From assembly GCA_002455335.1 (NCBI GenBank), contig DKKP01000028.1:13111-22708 (forward strand): 9,598 nt of DNA, in the 5' to 3' direction. The position numbers were made by a program, and so were the translations under genes. Below, piece by piece: positions 6,646-9,598 of the stretch; the first letter of the stretch is position 1; each line of letters starts with the position of its first letter. Below the pieces are notes generated by a model. The model saw only the letters and a program-made list of their open reading frames with translations. It had not been told where the DNA came from and searched no databases. Origin of the DNA: Anaerolineales bacterium UBA6663 (GTDB lineage Bacteria; Chloroflexota; Anaerolineae; Anaerolineales; UBA6663).

Positions 6646-6674
6646 TTGACAGTGACGGCAAATCGTCCTATAGT
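6646..6674 (+). promoter_or_regulatory. Strong promoter of the pyrimidine operon
   Basis: A perfect -35 TTGACA (6646-6651), exactly 17 bases, then TATAGT (6669-6674, five of six) make the best sigma-70-type promoter in the window. Transcription should begin around 6681-6684, in a C/T-rich stretch (CTCCCCTCG) just before the leader ORF ATG at 6684. G6683 or A6684 are the first purines at a usual distance, so the transcript is leaderless or nearly so. The pyrC coding start is 143 bases downstream, leaving room for the leader and attenuator. Confidence 0.88.
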
Positions 6675-6683
6675 CTCCCCTCG

Positions 6684-6755
6684 ATGCAGCGTCCCGACAC
6701 CTTCTTCCACCCTCAGCCAGCGCGTCGGGCGCGCGACACATTCGTTATTGATTGA
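6684..6755 (+). CDS. Leader peptide ORF (23 residues) of the pyr operon
   Basis: The ATG at 6684 lies 9 bases after the -10 box and opens a 23-codon frame (MQRPDTFFHP, then QPARRARDTFVID) that ends with TGA at 6753-6755. The last stop base is the first base of the attenuator hairpin. It encloses a pyrimidine-rich tract (6700-6714, 14 of 15 pyrimidines) and ends in a T-rich stretch (TTCGTTATTGATT) just before the hairpin. A ribosome reaching the stop would cover the 5' arm of the terminator and prevent folding, as in the E. coli pyrBI leader (pyrL), where low UTP slows polymerase at U-rich pause sites so the ribosome catches up. I infer the same logic here. No Shine-Dalgarno sequence precedes it; initiation would be leaderless. 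Confidence 0.65.
   Translation: MQRPDTFFHPQPARRARDTFVID
6689..6732 (+). other. Possible pause hairpin inside the pyr leader
   Basis: GCG-T-CCCGAC (6689-6698) can pair with GTCGGGCGC (6724-6732): nine base pairs with one bulged U, enclosing a 25-base loop that holds the pyrimidine-rich tract. A smaller alternative stem pairs 6720-6724 (GCGCG) with 6730-6734 (CGCGC). Either could pause RNA polymerase upstream of the terminator, as a pause hairpin does in pyrBI. Both lie inside the leader ORF, so a translating ribosome would melt them. Pairing was found by eye and no energies were calculated. Confidence 0.4.
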
Positions 6756-6782
6756 AGAGCCGATTGATCGGCTCTTTTTTTT
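6755..6782 (+). terminator. Intrinsic terminator (attenuator) before pyrC
   Basis: AAGAGCCGAT (6755-6764), two bases, then ATCGGCTCTT (6767-6776) form a perfect inverted repeat, and eight T in a row run from 6775 to 6782. It lies between the strong promoter and the pyrC start, with no other promoter seen after it, so it must be read through for pyrimidine synthesis. It directly abuts the leader ORF stop codon. This is the layout of an attenuator rather than of a terminator for the upstream hydrolase. Confidence 0.92.
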
Positions 6783-6817
6783 GCCTGCTGCCGGCCAAAG
6801 CGCCGCAAGGAGGCCAG

Positions 6818-7906
6818 ATGCGCCTGCCCGGGCTGATCGATCCGCACGTCCACGTGCGTGATCTGAACCAGAGCCACAAAGAAGATTGGACCACCGCGAC
6901 GGCAGCCGCCCTCGCCGGCGGCGTCACGACGATCCTGGCGATGCCCAACACTCAGCCGCCGCTTGTCGACGCGGCGTCGTTGACGTTGTACGAGAAGGCC
7001 GCGAAGGCGAAAGCAGTCTGTGATTACGGCATCTTCCTCGGCGCGGGCTTGCACAACGCGGCAGCCATCGCCGTCGAAGCCCGGCGAGGCATCGGGCTGA
7101 AGCTCTATCTCGACGCCACCTTCGGCGACCTGAAACTCCCGGGCCTTGATGCGCTTGTCGCACACTTCGACGCCTGGCCCAAGGACAGGCCGATCGTGGC
7201 CCATGCCGAGGAGCAGCAGACCGCGGCCGTGATCCTGGCCGCACAACTGGCCGGCCGCGGCGTCCATATCTGCCACGTCGCGCGCCGAGCCGAGATCGAG
7301 TTGATCCGACGCGTGCGTGAGCGCGGGCTGAACGTGACCTGCGAGGTCTGCCCGCACCATCTCTTCCTGATCGAGAGTGCGCGCCCGGCTCGCCAGTTCG
7401 AGACGCTGGCGCGCGGCGCCCGGGCCTGGAGCGGCGCCTACGCCGAGGTCCGGCCACGCCTTCAGACACAGGCCGACGTCGACGCGCTGTGGGCCAATCT
7501 CGACGTGATCGACTGCTTCGCAACCGATCACGCGCCGCACACCATGGTCGAAAAGGAATCGCAGACGCCTCCGCCCGGATTCCCGGGGCTCGAGACCGCG
7601 CTGCCACTGTGGTTGACCGCTGCACACGCCGGCCTGCTGTCGCTCGACGACATCATCGCGCGCATGCATACCGGGCCGCGACGGATCTTCAATCTACCCG
7701 AACAGCCCGAGACCCTGGTCGAGGTCGATCTCGATGCCAACTGGGCACCGGTCGGCGCGCGCCAACAGACGCGCGCCGCCTGGTCGCCTTTCGAGGGCTG
7801 GGCGCTGCGTGGGCGTGTGACAGGGGTCACGCTCCGTGGGTGCCGGGTGTATGACGGCGAAAACATCCTGGTTCAGCCCGGCTACGGGCACAACGTCGTC
7901 GGCTGA
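6818..7906 (+). CDS. pyrC: Dihydroorotase, animal CAD-like type
   Basis: 362 residues. Dihydroorotase reversibly cyclises carbamoyl-aspartate to dihydroorotate, the third step of UMP synthesis. The start ATG at 6818 follows AAGGAGG (6807-6813) by four bases. Metal and catalytic residues by family position: H10-V-H12 in '[13 protein letters not shown]', K95 in '[10 protein letters not shown]' (the carboxylated lysine), H129 in 'VAHAEE', C152-H153 in 'HICHVARR', E176 in '[10 protein letters not shown]', D237 in 'ATDHAPHT'. The protein begins directly at the first metal motif, lacking the roughly 45-residue N-terminal strand region of usual bacterial type I enzymes. Several blocks (HICHVAR, CEVx[20 protein letters not shown] near the C-terminus) recall the DHOase domain of human CAD from memory. 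First gene of a pyrC-pyrB-pyrF run, with a 28-base gap to pyrB, behind a promoter and attenuator. Confidence 0.95.
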   Translation: MRLPGLIDPHVHVRDLNQSHKEDWTTATAAALAGGVTTILAMPNTQPPLVDAASLTLYEKAAKAKAVCDYGIFLGAGLHNAAAIAVEARRGIGLKLYLDATFGDLKLPGLDALVAHFDAWPKDRPIVAHAEEQQTAAVILAAQLAGRGVHICHVARRAEIELIRRVRERGLNVTCEVCPHHLFLIESARPARQFETLARGARAWSGAYAEVRPRLQTQADVDALWANLDVIDCFATDHAPHTMVEKESQTPPPGFPGLETALPLWLTAAHAGLLSLDDIIARMHTGPRRIFNLPEQPETLVEVDLDANWAPVGARQQTRAAWSPFEGWALRGRVTGVTLRGCRVYDGENILVQPGYGHNVVG

Positions 7907-7934
7907 CGGGCCGACGCTTACACAAGGAGGAACG

Positions 7935-8918
7935 ATGTCTTTACCCGCTCACCTCAAGTCACGGCATCTGCCGCTCGGCGACCAACGCACGGGCCGGTTC
8001 TACGGCCAGGACATCCTCTCGGTCTCGCAGTTCACGCGCGACGATCTCGAGTACATCTTCGGCGTGGCCGATGCGATGCGCAACATGGTCGCGCATATCG
8101 GCACTTTCGACCTGCTCAAAGGCAAGATCCTGGCCAATCTGTTCTACGAGCCCTCGACGCGCACGTCGTCGTCGTTCCTTGCCGCGATGGAACGGCTTGG
8201 CGGCAGCGTGATCCCGATCAGCGAGGTGCGCTACTCGTCGGTGTCGAAGGGCGAGAGCCTGCCCGATACCGTGCGCACGCTCGAGTGCTACGCCGACGTG
8301 ATCGTGCTGCGCCACCCCGAGACCGGGGCTGCCGCGATCGCGGCGCAGGCGGCGCGCAAGCCCGTGATCAACGCCGGCGATGGCATCGGCGAGCACCCAA
8401 CCCAGGCGCTGCTCGACCTGTACACGATCCGTCAGGAACTCGGCCGGATCGACGGCCTGACCGTGACCATGCTCGGCGACCTGAAGTACGGGCGCACCGT
8501 GCACTCGCTGGCCAAGTTGCTCTCGCTCTACGACGTGACTGTCAACTATGTGTCGCCCGATTTGCTCAAGATGCCGGCCGACCTTGTGGCACAATTGACC
8601 GAACACGGCCTGCGTCAGAGCGAGCACGCCACGATGGACGCGGTCCTGTCGGAGAGCGACGTGCTCTACGTCACGCGCATCCAGAAAGAGCGTTTTACGG
8701 ATCTCAACGAGTACGAGAGCGTCAAGGGCGCGTACGTGATCACGCCCGAGACGATGCGCAGCGCCAAGCCGCGCATGGCCCTGATGCACCCGCTGCCGCG
8801 CGTCGGCGAAATCAGCAGCGACGTCGACCACGACCCGCGCGCCGCCTACTTCCGCCAGATGGAGTGCGGTCTCTACGTGCGCATGGCTTTGCTGGCGATG
8901 GTGCTGGGGAAGGCCTGA
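7935..8918 (+). CDS. pyrB: Aspartate carbamoyltransferase catalytic chain, CAD-like
   Basis: 327 residues from the ATG at 7935, four bases after AAGGAGG (7924-7930). It joins carbamoyl phosphate and aspartate, the committed step of pyrimidine synthesis; the catalytic chain forms trimers. Seen: carbamoyl-phosphate site '[12 protein letters not shown]' (S74-T-R-T-S78), the 80s-loop lysine in 'SSVSKGESL' (K105), 'LRHPE' (R126, H127), '[16 protein letters not shown]' (H154-Q157), '[16 protein letters not shown]', 'TRIQKERF' and '[11 protein letters not shown]' (H285-R289). It has about 25 residues before the usual start of bacterial chains ('[11 protein letters not shown]...'), and this segment with 'DPRAAYFRQ' and 'MALLAMVLG' near the end recalls the ATCase domain of animal CAD (memory). 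No pyrI regulatory chain gene is in the window. Position directly after pyrC gives DHOase-ATCase order. pyrF begins 10 bases after the stop. Confidence 0.96.
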   Translation: MSLPAHLKSRHLPLGDQRTGRFYGQDILSVSQFTRDDLEYIFGVADAMRNMVAHIGTFDLLKGKILANLFYEPSTRTSSSFLAAMERLGGSVIPISEVRYSSVSKGESLPDTVRTLECYADVIVLRHPETGAAAIAAQAARKPVINAGDGIGEHPTQALLDLYTIRQELGRIDGLTVTMLGDLKYGRTVHSLAKLLSLYDVTVNYVSPDLLKMPADLVAQLTEHGLRQSEHATMDAVLSESDVLYVTRIQKERFTDLNEYESVKGAYVITPETMRSAKPRMALMHPLPRVGEISSDVDHDPRAAYFRQMECGLYVRMALLAMVLGKA

Positions 8919-8928
8919 CAGCCGACAC

Positions 8929-9598
8929 ATGGAATCTTTCTTCACCCTCCTCGATCGCCACGTCGATGTCTCGAACACGCTGCTGTGCATCGGGCTGGAT
9001 CCGCATCCCGACGACCTGCCCGAGCCGACCGCGGCGGCGGCCGTCGAGTTCTGTCTGAACCTGATCAAAGCGACGGCGCGCTACGCCGCCGCCTTCAAGC
9101 CCAACGCCGCCTTCTTTGAACTGTACGGGCCGGAGGGCTGGGCCGGGCTCAAGGTCGTGATTGAGGCGATCCGGGCCGAGTCGCACCGCCTTGGCACAGT
9201 CATCCCGGTCATCCTCGATGCCAAACGCGGCGACATCGCCTCGACCGCCGAAGCCTACGCCGCGTCGACCTTCGAGCGCCTCGGCGCGCACGCGGTCACG
9301 CTGTCGCCGTATCTCGGGCGCGACTCGCTGACGCCGTTTCTGAAAGACCGCGAGCAGGGTGTGTTCCTGCTCTGTCGGACGTCGAACCCGGGCAGCCGCG
9401 ACCTGCAGGAGCTCGCGCTCGCCGATGGGCGCGCGCTGTTCGAGGCCGTGGCCGATCTGGCCGAGGATCTGAACACCCCCAACAACATCGGCCTGGTCAT
9501 CGGCGCCACCCAGCCCGAGGCCCTGGCACGCATCCGCGCCCGCGCCCCGCGCGCCTGGTTCCTGGCGCCGGGCATCGGCGCGCAGGGTGGCGATCTCG
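8929..9598 (+). CDS. pyrF: Orotidine 5'-phosphate decarboxylase, 3' end cut by window edge
   Basis: The frame from ATG 8929 stays open to the last base (about 223 residues seen), so the gene continues outside. The enzyme decarboxylates OMP to UMP, the last step of the pathway. Seen: 'CIGLDPHPDDLP' (about residues 20-31) for the first strand, 'FKPNAAFFELYG' (about 56-67), the catalytic 'DAKRGDI' (D97, K99, D102), 'TLSPYLGRDSL', 'CRTSNPGS' and the phosphate-loop start 'LAPGIGAQGGD' at the right edge. DAKRGDI followed by STAEAYA and the FKPN..FFE block fit the type 2 (mycobacterial-like) PyrF group, normally about 270-280 residues, so some 50 residues are missing. The start has only a weak upstream GGGGAAGG about 15 bases away; translation may be coupled to pyrB, whose stop is 10 bases upstream. 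Confidence 0.93.
   Translation, partial: MESFFTLLDRHVDVSNTLLCIGLDPHPDDLPEPTAAAAVEFCLNLIKATARYAAAFKPNAAFFELYGPEGWAGLKVVIEAIRAESHRLGTVIPVILDAKRGDIASTAEAYAASTFERLGAHAVTLSPYLGRDSLTPFLKDREQGVFLLCRTSNPGSRDLQELALADGRALFEAVADLAEDLNTPNNIGLVIGATQPEALARIRARAPRAWFLAPGIGAQGGDL

Noticed and set aside
6675..6760. PyrR-binding anti-antiterminator in the pyr leader
   Set aside because: I looked for the conserved PyrR-recognised loop of Bacillus-type leaders and do not see it; the leader ORF that ends at the hairpin fits ribosome-coupled attenuation better.
6752..6817. TTG start at 6752 giving a longer dihydroorotase
   Set aside because: The added segment is encoded by the attenuator hairpin and T tract, does not resemble the DHOase N-terminus, and AAGGAGG supports the ATG at 6818.
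1..9598. CRISPR array, tRNA/rRNA gene, insertion sequence or phage attachment site
   Set aside because: No regularly spaced repeats, no tRNA-like cloverleaf ends, no transposase motifs and no long terminal repeats were seen on either strand.

Overview
The window is GC-rich bacterial DNA carrying eight protein genes and two short upstream ORFs, densely packed. It is probably from Chloroflexota (an Anaerolineae- or Caldilineae-like bacterium). The lineage call rests on the style of the first protein (an acidic, Pro/Ala-rich protein with recurring 'AWLESLAARQGA' and 'LPxWL' motifs and a C-terminal TPR, a type I associate with that phylum) and on overall gene style. It is an inference, not a search result.

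Layout, left to right: (1) 2-1102, the 3' part of a low-complexity TPR protein, closed by a strong intrinsic terminator. (2) 1272-2003, a membrane-anchored DsbA-like thiol oxidoreductase. (3) 2001-2191, a leader containing a promoter, an 8-codon upstream ORF and an intrinsic terminator, followed by an antibiotic-resistance-type ABC-F ATPase (2192-3913) and a tightly linked nucleoside hydrolase (about 3925-4962). (4) A TetR regulator on the minus strand (4959-5549), divergent from an alpha/beta hydrolase (5638-6585), with a repeat-containing intergenic region that looks like their shared operator. (5) 6646-6817, a consensus promoter, a 23-codon upstream ORF whose stop codon touches an intrinsic terminator, then the pyrimidine genes pyrC (6818-7906), pyrB (7935-8918) and pyrF (8929 to beyond the window end).

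The most interesting content is regulatory. Two unrelated genes are each preceded by promoter, nearly leaderless short ORF, and terminator. In both, the start codon of the short ORF lies exactly 9 bases after the -10 hexamer, so the leader peptide would be translated from the very 5' end of the transcript. At the pyr operon the arrangement resembles the E. coli pyrBI attenuator, with UTP-sensitive polymerase pausing and coupled leader translation. At the ABC-F gene it resembles drug-sensing, ribosome-mediated attenuation.

The pyrimidine enzymes are also notable. The dihydroorotase and aspartate carbamoyltransferase resemble, in many remembered motifs, the DHOase and ATCase domains of the animal multifunctional protein CAD. 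They are adjacent in the same order as in CAD, but as two separate genes. Together pyrC, pyrB and pyrF cover ring assembly (carbamoyl-aspartate and dihydroorotate) and the last step to UMP.
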